A DNA stretch of 52,747 nucleotides. Source: Synechococcus sp. HK05 (GTDB taxonomy: Bacteria > Cyanobacteriota > Cyanobacteriia > PCC-6307 > Cyanobiaceae). Location of the stretch: positions 1-52,747 of the forward strand of contig NZ_JAHRXJ010000013.1 in NCBI RefSeq assembly GCF_019104765.1. Direction: 5' to 3'. A model generated the notes under the pieces. It ran no database searches, was not told the origin of the DNA, and saw only the letters and a program-made list of their open reading frames with translations. Below are positions 17,051 to 25,709 of the stretch, in pieces. How positions within the stretch are numbered: position 1 is the first letter of the stretch; each line of letters begins with the position of its first letter. The position numbers and the translations under genes were made by a program.

Positions 17051-17071
17051 TATTGCAACTCATTCGCAATA
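17051..17071 (+). promoter_or_regulatory. Probable Fur box (iron-responsive operator) for feoAB
   Basis: A 21-base imperfect palindrome has arms TATTGC and GCAATA around a centre AACTCATTC, with four further matching positions inside. Its centre and the AT-rich, CATTC-containing core resemble Fur operators. It ends 10 bases before the feoA ATG at 17082, so binding would block initiation or translation. It could also act on the divergent gene. Assignment rests on similarity and position, not on a scored matrix. Confidence 0.6.
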
Positions 17072-17081
17072 GCGAACCGTC

Positions 17082-17315
17082 ATGGCTGCATCGCCCCGGC
17101 TGGTGGATCTGCCCACAGGTGCAACGGCCACGGTGGCATCGCTCAGTGCGGATCAAGGCCTGCGGCAGCGCCTCGAAGCGCTCGGCCTGCGACCGGGGCA
17201 AGGGGTGCAGGTGCTGCGTCGCGGCTGGTGGTCGGGGCCGCTGCATGTGCGCGTCGGCATGACCGAACTGATGCTGCGCCGCCGCGATGCCGCCCGGGTG
17301 AGCCTGGCCGCGTGA
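17082..17315 (+). CDS. feoA: FeoA, ferrous iron transport accessory protein
   Basis: The protein is 77 residues, a single SH3-like domain. Typical features are Leu-Val-Asp-Leu-Pro-Thr-Gly near the start, then Leu-Arg-Gln-Arg-Leu-Glu-Ala-Leu-Gly-Leu-Arg-Pro-Gly, Val-Leu-Arg-Arg, and a terminal Glu-Leu-Met-Leu-Arg-Arg-Arg-Asp-Ala-Ala. FeoA is a cytoplasmic partner of the iron permease FeoB. The stop overlaps the GTG start of feoB, so the two are translationally coupled. A probable Fur palindrome precedes it. Confidence 0.93.
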   Translation: MAASPRLVDLPTGATATVASLSADQGLRQRLEALGLRPGQGVQVLRRGWWSGPLHVRVGMTELMLRRRDAARVSLAA

Positions 17316-19111
17316 GCAGCGTTGCTGTTCTCGGCATGCCCAACACCGGCAAGTCGACCCTGTTCAACAGACTCACCGGCCATCACGCGCACATCGGCAA
17401 CTGGCCAGGTCTCACGGTGGACCTGATGCAGGCCGACCTGGAGCTGGCGGGGCATGCGCTTCAACTGATCGATCTGCCGGGCATCTACGACTTGCGCGGC
17501 CTCAGCGACGACGAAGCCGTGGTGCGTCGCTTCCTGGAGCACACGCCGGTGGATCTGGTGCTGGTGGTGCTTAATGCCAGTCAGCTCGACCGGCAACTGC
17601 GTCTGGCGCTGCAGGTGCAACAGCTGGGGCTTCCGGCCGTCCTGGCCCTCAACATGGCCGATGAGGCCGCACGCTTCGGGGTGCGCATCAACGCCCCGGC
17701 CCTCAGCGAAGCCTTGGGGCAACCTGTTGTGCCCCTGAGCGCCAAATACCGCCAGGGCCTGGACACCCTGCAGCATGCCCTGGTGGCCCAGCTGGAGGCC
17801 CGCGAGGCCAAGGCGACCACGGCGGCCGAACAGCTCGAGGAACGGCTGGCCGCGGGGGATGCCGATCTTGACGGCGCCATGGCAGATCTGGTGACGCGCT
17901 GCGTGTCGCTGCCGGGGCGCTGGCGCGACGGCCGCAGCAGACGTCTCGATGCGGTGCTGCTGCACCCACTGCTGGGGCTGCCGCTCTTCTTCCTGGCCAT
18001 GGCCCTGATGTTCCAGGGCATCTACGCGATCGGCGTGCCCGTGCAGGAAGCACTAGGCAGCTTGCTGGATCACGTGGGGCAGGGGGTGCTCAAGCCCCTG
18101 CTCGAACCGCTGCCGAACCTGGTCCAGGGATTTCTGCTGGAAGGCCTCTATCAGGGCCTCGGCACGGTGATGGCCTTCCTGCCGGTGATCGCTCTGTTCT
18201 TCCTCGCCATGGGTGTGGTGGAAGACAGCGGCTATCTCTCGCGTGCCGCCTATCTGATGGATGCCTTTATGGAGCGGCTGGGCCTCGATGGTCGCAGCTT
18301 TGTGCTCTCGCTGATGGGCTTCGGCTGCAATGTGCCAGCGATCCTGGGCACACGGGTGATGCGGGATCGGGGGCTGCGGCTGCTGTCGATGCTGGTGATC
18401 CCCTTCTCGCTCTGCTCAGCCCGCCTGAACGTGTTCCTATTTATGGCGGCGGTGTTTTTCCCGCCACGGATCGGGGGGCTGGTGATCTTCGGGCTTTATC
18501 TAATGAGCTTTGCGGCGGCGATGCTCACGGCCCTGCTGTTCCGCGGCCGCTTCCCCAATCACGAACCGCTGGTGCTGGAGCTACCGCCCTACCGCCTGCC
18601 CACGGCCGGTCAGATGCTGAGCCGCGCCTGGAGCGAGGTGAAACATTTCTGGCTCTGGTCCCGCCGCTTCATCATCTTGGGGGTGGTGGCGGTTTGGCTG
18701 CTCAACAACCTGCCGCTGGGTGTGGAGCCCGCCAGCAGCGCCAGCCTCGCGGGCCGTCTCGGCCAGCTGATGCAGCCACTGCTGGCGCCGATCGGCATCA
18801 ATCCCAAATTGGCGGTCGCCCTGCTGTTTGGCTTCATCGCCAAGGAGATTGTTCTGGGCGGCCTAGCCGTGATTTATGGCCAGGCGGATCCCGGCGCCCT
18901 AAGCCAAGCGATCGCCAGTGATGTGAGCTGGCCTCAAGCGCTGAGCTTCATGGTGTTCACGCTGCTCTACACACCCTGCCTCTCCACGGTGGCGGTGATC
19001 CGCAGCGAATCCAAGCGGCTGAGCTTCACCGTGCTCAGCGTGGCCTGGTCGCTGCTACTGGCTTGGTTGGTGAGCCTGGTGGTCTACCAAGGCTTCACAC
19101 ATCTGCTCTGA
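17312..19111 (+). CDS. feoB: FeoB, ferrous iron transport permease with G domain
   Basis: The protein is 599 residues from GTG 17312. The N-terminal G-protein domain has P-loop Gly-Met-Pro-Asn-Thr-Gly-Lys-Ser-Thr (about residue 8), G3 Asp-Leu-Pro-Gly, and G4 Asn-Met-Ala-Asp. The membrane part contains the Gate motifs, including Gly-Phe-Gly-Cys-Asn-Val-Pro-Ala and Pro-Phe-Ser-Leu-Cys-Ser-Ala-Arg, and ends with Tyr-Thr-Pro-Cys-Leu-Ser-Thr. It imports Fe(II) across the plasma membrane under low oxygen or in reduced habitats. The length is short compared with enterobacterial FeoB (about 770) but usual for many cyanobacteria. No feoC is seen. Confidence 0.96.
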   Translation: MSSVAVLGMPNTGKSTLFNRLTGHHAHIGNWPGLTVDLMQADLELAGHALQLIDLPGIYDLRGLSDDEAVVRRFLEHTPVDLVLVVLNASQLDRQLRLALQVQQLGLPAVLALNMADEAARFGVRINAPALSEALGQPVVPLSAKYRQGLDTLQHALVAQLEAREAKATTAAEQLEERLAAGDADLDGAMADLVTRCVSLPGRWRDGRSRRLDAVLLHPLLGLPLFFLAMALMFQGIYAIGVPVQEALGSLLDHVGQGVLKPLLEPLPNLVQGFLLEGLYQGLGTVMAFLPVIALFFLAMGVVEDSGYLSRAAYLMDAFMERLGLDGRSFVLSLMGFGCNVPAILGTRVMRDRGLRLLSMLVIPFSLCSARLNVFLFMAAVFFPPRIGGLVIFGLYLMSFAAAMLTALLFRGRFPNHEPLVLELPPYRLPTAGQMLSRAWSEVKHFWLWSRRFIILGVVAVWLLNNLPLGVEPASSASLAGRLGQLMQPLLAPIGINPKLAVALLFGFIAKEIVLGGLAVIYGQADPGALSQAIASDVSWPQALSFMVFTLLYTPCLSTVAVIRSESKRLSFTVLSVAWSLLLAWLVSLVVYQGFTHLL

Positions 19112-19133
19112 GCAAGAGTTCACGCCGGAGAGC

Positions 19134-19379
19134 TCAGGTCCAGTTGCCGCCGAACATATCGTCGTAACCCTCATAGGGGTCGTACTCGGCCCAACCGGGG
19201 CTGGCTTCATTGAAGAGGCCGTAGCGGGCTGACTCGTCGTCCATCAGCGTGTTGCCGGTGGGCTCGGTGTTGCAGGTGATGCCCCCGCCTGAGGCGGGCT
19301 GGCAATCGGTGAACTCCACTCCAGCCTGGGCCGGCAGCACGGCGGCCCACAGCAACAGAGGAACAAACCAGCGAGTCAT
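19134..19379 (-). CDS. Small secreted protein with conserved acidic tail
   Basis: The protein is 81 residues. The start at ATG 19379 gives a signal peptide (Met-Thr-Arg-Trp-Phe, a Leu/Ala core, cleavage probably after Ala-Gln-Ala). The mature part has two cysteines (Thr-Asp-Cys and Ile-Thr-Cys) likely to pair, and an acidic aromatic C-terminus with Tyr-Asp-Pro-Tyr-Glu-Gly-Tyr-Asp-Asp. A longer open frame upstream is rejected because it lacks a signal and is Pro/Gln-rich. The function is not known. It is convergent with feoB, 22 bases apart. Confidence 0.68.
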   Translation of the reverse strand: MTRWFVPLLLWAAVLPAQAGVEFTDCQPASGGGITCNTEPTGNTLMDDESARYGLFNEASPGWAEYDPYEGYDDMFGGNWT

Positions 19380-19433
19380 GGACGCCACGCAGGGTGCACT
19401 GAGATGATGGCTCCTCCCGTGAGCCTGAGCGCG

Positions 19434-19544
19434 ATGTACACCGACTGGACCGCCGTTGCCCTGCTGCTGCTCACCGCAGCTCCCCTGCTGCTGGTCGTCG
19501 CCACCACCGCCTTTTTCATCTGGCGCCAGAAGTCGAAGCGCTGA
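19434..19544 (+). CDS. Very small single-helix membrane protein
   Basis: The protein is 36 residues from ATG 19434, with in-frame ATGs at 19404 and 19407 giving up to 46. One hydrophobic helix (about residues 6-29) is followed by Trp-Arg-Gln-Lys-Ser-Lys-Arg, a positively charged cytoplasmic end. The size and layout recall low-molecular-weight photosystem or cytochrome subunits, but the sequence does not match any I can name. Its 3' end overlaps the convergent zinc-ribbon-like gene by 29 bases. It could be a chance open frame, although hydrophobicity and topology look coherent. Confidence 0.45.
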   Translation: MYTDWTAVALLLLTAAPLLLVVATTAFFIWRQKSKR

Positions 19545-19767
19545 TTTCGGCGCGGGCCCCTCTGGGTGGGCGCTGGCAGGGTTCGGCGGCGGGTGGCGCC
19601 GCCGGATCCGGCAACCCAAACACGGTTTCAAACACAGGGGTTTGGCCCTGCCCCAGGCACTCCAGGCAGGTGCGATAGCCGGCAGCCTCCGTACGCAACA
19701 CGCCGCTACCGCCGCAGCAGCTGCAGGTGCTGTTGATCCGCTGGGCCTCTCGCTGAGAGCTGGTCAT
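19516..19767 (-). CDS. Small DnaJ-type zinc-ribbon protein
   Basis: The protein is 83 residues. Two Cys-x-x-Cys-x-Gly-x-Gly knuckles (Cys-Ser-Cys-Cys-Gly-Gly-Ser-Gly and Cys-Leu-Glu-Cys-Leu-Gly-Gln-Gly) resemble one zinc unit of the DnaJ central domain. The rest is a Pro/Ala-rich, probably disordered tail. Such stand-alone domains occur in cyanobacteria and plastids and are thought to act in protein folding or complex assembly; the partner is unknown. The start overlaps the gluQRS stop by four bases, so it is co-transcribed with it. Confidence 0.7.
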   Translation of the reverse strand: MTSSQREAQRINSTCSCCGGSGVLRTEAAGYRTCLECLGQGQTPVFETVFGLPDPAAPPAAEPCQRPPRGARAEISASTSGAR

Positions 19768-20777
19768 CGTGCATCGCGCTGATGCCGTTCACTCTGGGGA
19801 GTTTTGAGCGGTTTGATCCCGAAGCCTTCCTTAAGCCTCTCGAGGCTGCAGTGCTCCAGCAGCTCACGGCTGCTGAGCCGGCTGCCGGCAGGCACCAGCT
19901 GCAGGCTCGCCGCCATCAGCCCCACCACAGCGGGAGCATCCAACCCTTGCTCGGCCAGGCTGTCGAGCCCGCAGCTGCCATCGCGCTTGGACAGCCGCTC
20001 ACCCTGGGCATCCCGCCAGAGGGGCAGGTGCCAATACCGCGGTGGCTCACCCCCCAAGGCGTGCATCACGGCCACCTGCGGAGCCGTGGCACTCCAGAGA
20101 TCATTGCCCCGCACCACATCGGTGATGCCCAGGGCCAGCTCATCCACCGCCGTAGCCAGGTGATAGGCCAGAAAGCCATCGGCCCGGCGCAGCACCACAT
20201 CGCCCACCTCCGTTTCGGCCTGCAGGCTGCCGCTGCCGGCCAACTGCTCAGGCCAGAGCAAGGCGCCCGGCTGAAGACGCAGGCGCCAGCTGGGCAGCCG
20301 ACCCTGCTGCAGTCCCCAACCCTCGCGGCGATCACGGCAGAAGCCCGGATACACCGGCGCACTGCCATGCGGTGCCGATACATCCGCAAGCATCCGGCGG
20401 CTGCAGCGGCAGGGATACAGCTGCCCGCGGCGACGCAAGGCCGACAGCACCGTGGCGTACAAGCCTCGGCGCTCGCTCTGGCGAATCAAGGGGCCATCCC
20501 ACTCCAGACCCAGCGCCCGGAGATCGCTGAGGATCGAGGCTTCGGCACCCGGGCGGTTGCGCGGGGTATCGAGATCGTCGATCCGCAGCACCCATTCCCC
20601 ACCCTGCCGCCGGGTGATCAGCCAAGAGAGCAGCGCCGTGCGCAGGTTGCCGAGATGGAGCCGCCCGGTGGGAGAGGGGGCGTAACGACCTCGATTGCCC
20701 GGCCGGCCGGCGAGCTGACGCTGCAGGTGCTCGGGCAACACGGCGCTGGGACGGGTGGCAAGACACCCCTCAAGCAT
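19764..20777 (-). CDS. gluQ: Glutamyl-Q tRNA(Asp) synthetase
   Basis: The protein is 337 residues, much shorter than a full glutamyl-tRNA synthetase because the anticodon-binding domain is absent, which identifies GluQRS. Class I signatures are Tyr-Ala-Pro-Ser-Pro-Thr-Gly-Arg-Leu-His-Leu-Gly-Asn (HIGH equivalent) and Leu-Ser-Lys-Arg-Asp-Gly (KMSKS equivalent). The zinc-site pattern Cys-Arg-Cys and Tyr-Pro-Gly-Phe-Cys is present. The enzyme attaches glutamate to queuosine at position 34 of tRNA-Asp. The start at 20777 leaves about 30 residues before the HIGH motif; a later start is possible. The HU terminator lies just upstream. Confidence 0.93.
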   Translation of the reverse strand: MLEGCLATRPSAVLPEHLQRQLAGRPGNRGRYAPSPTGRLHLGNLRTALLSWLITRRQGGEWVLRIDDLDTPRNRPGAEASILSDLRALGLEWDGPLIRQSERRGLYATVLSALRRRGQLYPCRCSRRMLADVSAPHGSAPVYPGFCRDRREGWGLQQGRLPSWRLRLQPGALLWPEQLAGSGSLQAETEVGDVVLRRADGFLAYHLATAVDELALGITDVVRGNDLWSATAPQVAVMHALGGEPPRYWHLPLWRDAQGERLSKRDGSCGLDSLAEQGLDAPAVVGLMAASLQLVPAGSRLSSRELLEHCSLERLKEGFGIKPLKTPQSERHQRDAR

Positions 20778-20785
20778 CTCCCATC

Positions 20786-20810
20786 AAAAAAGGCGGCCCT
20801 CAGGCCGCCT
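20786..20810 (-). terminator. Rho-independent terminator of the HU gene
   Basis: On the minus strand an eight-pair perfect stem (AGGCGGCC/GGCCGCCT, four-base loop) is followed by six U. It sits 26 bases beyond the HU stop and just before gluQRS, so HU is probably a single-gene transcript. Confidence 0.9.
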
Positions 20811-20836
20811 CAACGCACCGATTGGCGAGGCTGTGA

Positions 20837-21112
20837 TCAGCCCTGCACGCGATCTTTGAACAGCTTGCCGGCGGTGAAGGCAGGCACGCGCTTGGCGGGG
20901 ATTTTGATCTTGTCGCCGGTCTTGGGGTTCAGACCCTGACGGGCAGAACGCTCGCGGGGCTCGAAGGAACCGAAACCAAGGATCGAGACCTTCTTGCCTT
21001 CCACCACGGAATCAATGATGGTGTCGATGGCAGCGTCCACCACCTGGGCAACGTCGGTTTTGGTCAGCTCAGTGCGGGCGGCAACGAGATTGACGAGATC
21101 AGCTTTGTTCAT
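20837..21112 (-). CDS. hup: HU-family nucleoid DNA-binding protein
   Basis: The protein is 91 residues, the usual length. The N-terminus Met-Asn-Lys-Ala-Asp-Leu-Val, the Val-Ser-Ile-Leu-Gly-Phe-Gly-Ser-Phe turn, the DNA-binding arm Arg-Gln-Gly-Leu-Asn-Pro-Lys-Thr-Gly and the final Pro-Ala-Phe-Thr-Ala-Gly-Lys are all present. HU dimers bend DNA and shape the nucleoid. The 184 bases to its right hold its promoter and no visible gene. Confidence 0.97.
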   Translation of the reverse strand: MNKADLVNLVAARTELTKTDVAQVVDAAIDTIIDSVVEGKKVSILGFGSFEPRERSARQGLNPKTGDKIKIPAKRVPAFTAGKLFKDRVQG

Positions 21113-21296
21113 CGGACTGGGGGGAAAGCCTCTGGGTCAGTAGCAGCCGGGCGGCTCGGGAACACCGACCGCCACTGGGTTCAGCGCGCCAATGGTATGG
21201 GGGTTGGCAAGGCCCGGCAACCATCGGACCCCTTTTGCAGCCATGGTTTTGCCACTTTTGTGCCCCAATGGCCACCGAAGCGGCTCGAATCGGGGC

Positions 21297-21962
21297 TCAA
21301 ACGGCCTGTTGGCTAGCCAGGGCTGCCAGGTCGAGCTGTTGGAGCAGCAACCGCGCCGATGGCACCAGCGCTTCGCCCCGCAACGCCCCCAGCCCAGCCC
21401 CGCTCGCCAGCCACTGCGGCTGCTCGGGCGGCAGCCAGGTGCGCAGGGTCTCGAGGCTGCGCAGCCAGCGGTCCCAGTGGAAACTGCGGCGCGTGCGCAG
21501 CGGCCCCGCCTGACCAGGAGCCAGGGGGCTCAACAGCCGACCGCAGAAGAGGATGGAGGCCTGCTCCGCCAGCAGCACTGCAGCGCCGGGGCTTGGGCCC
21601 GGTGTCCACAACAGCCGCAGCCCAGGCTCCAGTTCGGCCTGCGCGCCAAAGCCGATCCGTTGCTGCACCCCTGGCAGCAGATAGGCCTCCTGTTCCTGCA
21701 CGTACACAGGCCAGCCCAGGGCCTCCTGAAACCGGCGCAGGCGGCCATGGCCTTCACGGCCTGTGAGCACGATCCGGCCGGCGGGCTGCTCCTGCAGGAA
21801 GGCGAGGTTGGCGTCGGTGAAGGCGGGGCAATCGATCAACACACCCGCGCCGCCCTCCGCCAGAGGCTCCAGCCACCAGGCGCTTCCGCCCTGGCTCTCG
21901 CGGCTGGGGGCAAACAACCAAAGCCCCTCCTGAACCAACCGCGGCGGGCGACCGGCGGCCAT
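21297..21962 (-). CDS. Metallo-beta-lactamase-fold protein with a degenerate metal site
   Basis: About 221 residues from ATG 21962; ATG at 21986 would overlap the debranching-enzyme region and is less likely. The layout follows the MBL fold: an early Leu-Ile-Asp-Cys-Pro strand, the region where His-x-His-x-Asp-His is expected, a Thr-Pro-Gly-x-x-Pro-Gly turn, and a later Phe-Cys-Gly-Arg segment. The metal ligands are mostly missing: the first motif reads Thr-Gly-Arg-Glu-Gly-His-Gly, and the Thr-Pro-Gly-His turn has Ser in place of His. It is therefore probably not a normal hydrolase. It is divergent from the glycogen debranching gene. Confidence 0.75.
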   Translation of the reverse strand: MAAGRPPRLVQEGLWLFAPSRESQGGSAWWLEPLAEGGAGVLIDCPAFTDANLAFLQEQPAGRIVLTGREGHGRLRRFQEALGWPVYVQEQEAYLLPGVQQRIGFGAQAELEPGLRLLWTPGPSPGAAVLLAEQASILFCGRLLSPLAPGQAGPLRTRRSFHWDRWLRSLETLRTWLPPEQPQWLASGAGLGALRGEALVPSARLLLQQLDLAALASQQAV

Positions 21963-22042
21963 GGGTTGTGCTTGGAGCCGAGACATCGGGGGGCAGGACC
22001 CACAGACAACACCTAGCTTGTGGCAGCGGCCCCCTGGCTCCG

Positions 22043-24120
22043 GTGCGCACGATCCGACTGGGACAACCCTGGCCCCTGGGGTCGAGCGCCACCGACACGG
22101 GCGTGAATTTCTCCCTGGTGGCCCCGATGGCGACCCGGGTGGAGCTGTTGATCTTTCCCGCAGGCAACGCGCCGGAACCCGACCAGGTGGTGGAACTCGA
22201 CCATCACCACCGCTCCGGTGATATCTGGCATGTGGAGGTGGAAGGGCTCGGCATCGGCTGCTGCTACGCCTACCGGGTCTTTGGCCCCCTGCAGCCGGGC
22301 CGTCACGGCTTCAACCCTTCGAAACTGCTGCTCGATCCGTGTGCCCGAGCGATCACCGGCTGGGATGTCTACCGGCGGGCTGATGCGGTTGGGGCGATGC
22401 CCAACACCGCCAGCTGCCTGAAGGGGGTGGTAACCGAGCGCGACCGCTTTGATTTCCGCGCCGCGCCGCGGCCGCGCCACAGCTGGCAACGCACGGTGAT
22501 CTACGAGCTCCACGTGGGGGGCTTCAGCCGCGGGGCCGGCAGCCCCGTGAGTCCGGCCGCGCAAGGCACCTACCTGGGACTGATTGAGGCGATTCCCTAT
22601 CTCAAGCAGTTGGGCATCACCACGGTGGAACTGCTGCCGGTGATGGCCTTCGACCCCCACGATGCGCCAGCCGGACGCCTCAATTACTGGGGCTACAGCC
22701 CCTTGAGCTGGATGGCCCCGCACCACGCCTATCAGCAGGGCGACGATCCGCTGCAGATTCGCCACCAGGTGCGCCAACTGGTGACCACCTGCCACCAGGC
22801 CGGCCTGGAGGTGCTGGTGGATGTGGTGTACAACCACACCTGTGAGGGCAACCAGGCCGGGCCCACCCTCAGCTGGCGCGGCATCGACGACCGCAACTAC
22901 TACCACCAGAACGCCAAGGGCGATTACCTCGATGTGAGCGGCTGCGGCAATTCCATTGCCGCGAACCGCCCCCATTCCCGGCGGCTGATCCTCGAATCGA
23001 TGCGCTGCTGGGCGCTGGAGCTGGGGGTGGATGGCTTCCGCTTCGACCTGGGCATCGCCCTCAGCCGCGGCGATGAGCTGGCCCCACTGGATCACCCACC
23101 CCTCTTTGAGGAGATCGAATCCGATCCCGAACTCGCCGATCTCAAGCTGGTGAGCGAACCGTGGGATTGCGGCGGGCTCTACCGCCTGGCCGATTTCCCC
23201 GCCCGGCGCGTAGGGGCCTGGAACGGCCGCTTCCGTGATGACGTGCGGCGGTTCTGGAAAGGGGATGACAAGAGCTGCTGGCCCATGGGGCAGCGCCTAG
23301 CGGGCAGCCCGGATCTCTTCGGCGGCCAGCCGGCACTGCTGGGCCGCAGCATCACCTTCCTCACCGCCCACGACGGCTTCACCCTGGCCGATCTGGTGAG
23401 TTACAGCCAGAAGCACAACCTGGCCAACGGCGAAGACAACCGCGACGGCGATAACCACAACAACAACTGGAATCACGGCGCGGAGGGCCCCAGCACCGAC
23501 CCCGCCGTGACCAGCCTGCGCAACCGGCAGCTGCGCAATCTGCTCAGCTCACTACTGCTCAGCCCCGGCGTGCCGATGCTGCTGATGGGCGATGAGGTGC
23601 GCCGCAGCCAGGGAGGCAACAACAACGCCTGGTGCCAGAACAACATCCTCGGCTGGATGCACTGGCAGCCCGATGCCGACGATCAGGCCCTGCAACTGTT
23701 TGTGCGGCGGCTGATCCACCTGCGCCACCACCTGGCGGACCTCCTCAACCCGGAGATCCCGCATCCAGAGGCGGGGAAAGCCCTGCGCTTCGATCAGGCC
23801 GGCCATCTGGTGCGCCAGTGGGATGGCGTGAAGCTGGGCCAGCCGGATTGGGCCGCCTGGTCGCACACCCTGGCCTGGAGCCTGAACGACCACGAGCGAG
23901 GCCCGCTGATCTGGTGCGGCATGAACGCCTACCACGAGGATCTGAGCTTCGAGATCCCCCACTGCAGCAGCGACTGGCGCCGGGTGATCGACACCGATCA
24001 ACCCAGCGGCGACGACTGCCCCGCCGAACCCATCCCGATCAGCGGCAGCAGCATCGCCATGGGCAGCCGCAGCCTGGTGCTGCTGGTGGCAGCCCCCCTG
24101 ATGGAAGGGCATCAGCTGTA

Positions 24121-24121
<1 letters not shown>
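22043..24121 (+). CDS. glgX: Glycogen debranching enzyme (GlgX / isoamylase type)
   Basis: About 692 residues if started at GTG 22043. An N-terminal CBM48-like beta domain precedes a GH13 barrel with Val-Asp-Val-Val-Tyr-Asn-His-Thr (region I), Gly-Phe-Arg-Phe-Asp-Leu (nucleophile Asp), Val-Ser-Glu-Pro-Trp-Asp (acid Glu), and Thr-Ala-His-Asp-Gly (region IV). The Asn-His-Gly-Ala-Glu-Gly segment and other loops fit isoamylase-like enzymes that cleave alpha-1,6 branches during glycogen breakdown in the cytoplasm. Its stop codon shares the last base with the 3' end of the convergent tRNA-Gly. Confidence 0.94.
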
Positions 24122-24191
<70 letters not shown>

Positions 24192-24287
24192 AGCAGTACA
24201 AACGCTCTACGGCGTTCGCCTGTGGCCTGGCGCGCGTTGGGTTTCGCGCCGATTGCAGCATTATGACCTGCGTTCGGAACAGGCCCG

Positions 24288-25700
24288 TTGTCCGCCGCCT
24301 CACCAGAAGCCCCTGCCGCTCCCTTTGATGCGGCCAGCCTGCGGGGCGCCTCGCGGCTACGCCTGCTGGTGGCCTACGGGTTGGGGGATGCCGGCACCGG
24401 CATGGCCGCCTCCCTCATCGGCTTTTACCTCTTCATTTTCTACACAGCTGCGGCAGGCCTGCCCGCCTGGATGGCCGGCCTGGTGCTGATGCTGGCCCGC
24501 CTGTGGGATGCGGTGAATGACCCCGTCGTGGGTTGGCTCAGCGACAAAACCACAGGCCGCTGGGGCCCACGCCTGCCCTGGATCGTGGGTAGTGCCCTAC
24601 CCCTCGGGGTCGCCATGGCCCTGATGTGGTGGCTGCCCCCCGGCAGCGAGTGGGTGCGCTTCTGGGTTTTCGTGGCGATTTCGGTGTTGGCGAACAGCCT
24701 CTACACCTGTGTGAACCTGCCCTATGCCGCCCTGGCGGCTGAGCTCACCACCGATGTGTCGCTGCGCACCCGGCTCAACATGGCGCGCTTCACCGGCTCG
24801 ATCACAGCGGGGCTGGTGGGCATCGTGCTGGGGGGCCTGCTGCTGCGCGACCACCAAAACCCGCTGAGCTACTGGAAGGTGGGCGTGCTCTCGGGCCTGA
24901 TCATCACGGTGTGCACCCTTCTGTGCGCCTGGGGCGTGGCGCCCTCCGCCCGCCACTGCCAGAAGCCCCTGGCCGAGAGCGGCACCACCCGGCGGCTGAT
25001 CAAACGGGTGCGCAGCAATGGGCGCTTCATGAAGGTGCTGGGGCTCTACTTATTGCTGTGGTGCGCGCTGCAGATCATGCAAACCGCGGCCCTGATCTTC
25101 CTGCCCGTGGTGATGCACGTGCCCGAGGGCTGGAGCAACTGGATTCTGCTGCCGTTCCAGATCAGCACCTTGGTGGGGCTGCAGCTGTGGACCTCGGTGT
25201 CACACCGCCAGGGCCGCGTCCGCGCCCTCTACTGGGGCAGTGGCCTTTGGGTGAGCGGCTGCCTGGCCGCAATGCTGCTGGCGCCTCTGGATGCAGCGAT
25301 CAGCCCCGTGGGGTCCCTGGGCAATGGCCTGCGGCTGGCGCTGCTGCTCGGCGCCATCCTGCTGGTGGGCCTGGGTGCTTCCACCGCTTACTTGATCCCC
25401 TGGGCCTTGCTGCCCGACGCCATCGACGCCGACCCGGAGAAACCAGCCGGCCAGTACAGCGCCTGGATGGTGTTCACCCAGAAGATCTGCATCAGCTTTG
25501 CCCTGTTCTTCTTCGGCAACCTGATGAGCCTCAGCGGCTATGTGGCCTCGCGCGGCATGCTGCAACCCGACAGCGCCCTGGTGGCGATCCGGCTGTGCAT
25601 GGGCATCATTCCTGCAGTTCTGGTGGTCCTAGGCCTGGTGGTGATGCGCCGCTGGCCCGAGAAGGGTCTGCACCTGCAGCACCACCCCAGCGCTGGCTGA
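24288..25700 (+). CDS. MFS / GPH-type sugar:cation symporter
   Basis: The protein is 470 residues starting with TTG 24288. About twelve membrane helices can be followed. The segment Arg-Leu-Trp-Asp-Ala-Val-Asn-Asp-Pro-Val-Val-Gly-Trp-Leu-Ser-Asp-Lys-Thr after helix two is the signature of the glycoside-pentoside-hexuronide (MelB-like) family. Such carriers import sugars or related solutes with Na+ or H+. The substrate is unknown. It follows the divergently oriented tRNA-Gly by 96 bases and precedes the mlaE operon by 9 bases, so it may be co-transcribed with it. Confidence 0.88.
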   Translation: MSAASPEAPAAPFDAASLRGASRLRLLVAYGLGDAGTGMAASLIGFYLFIFYTAAAGLPAWMAGLVLMLARLWDAVNDPVVGWLSDKTTGRWGPRLPWIVGSALPLGVAMALMWWLPPGSEWVRFWVFVAISVLANSLYTCVNLPYAALAAELTTDVSLRTRLNMARFTGSITAGLVGIVLGGLLLRDHQNPLSYWKVGVLSGLIITVCTLLCAWGVAPSARHCQKPLAESGTTRRLIKRVRSNGRFMKVLGLYLLLWCALQIMQTAALIFLPVVMHVPEGWSNWILLPFQISTLVGLQLWTSVSHRQGRVRALYWGSGLWVSGCLAAMLLAPLDAAISPVGSLGNGLRLALLLGAILLVGLGASTAYLIPWALLPDAIDADPEKPAGQYSAWMVFTQKICISFALFFFGNLMSLSGYVASRGMLQPDSALVAIRLCMGIIPAVLVVLGLVVMRRWPEKGLHLQHHPSAG

Positions 25701-25709
25701 CCCTCACCC

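Noticed and set aside
19434-19544. psbX, psbY, psb30 or petM identity for the 36-residue protein
   Set aside because: Size and topology are similar, but the sequence lacks the signature residues of each of these subunits.
19782-20939. 385-codon open frame on the plus strand
   Set aside because: It covers gluQRS and part of HU in antisense and runs across the HU terminator.
20837-21296. Additional small gene or regulatory RNA right of HU
   Set aside because: The 184 bases between HU and the MBL-fold gene show no conserved frame, terminator or recognisable RNA structure by eye.
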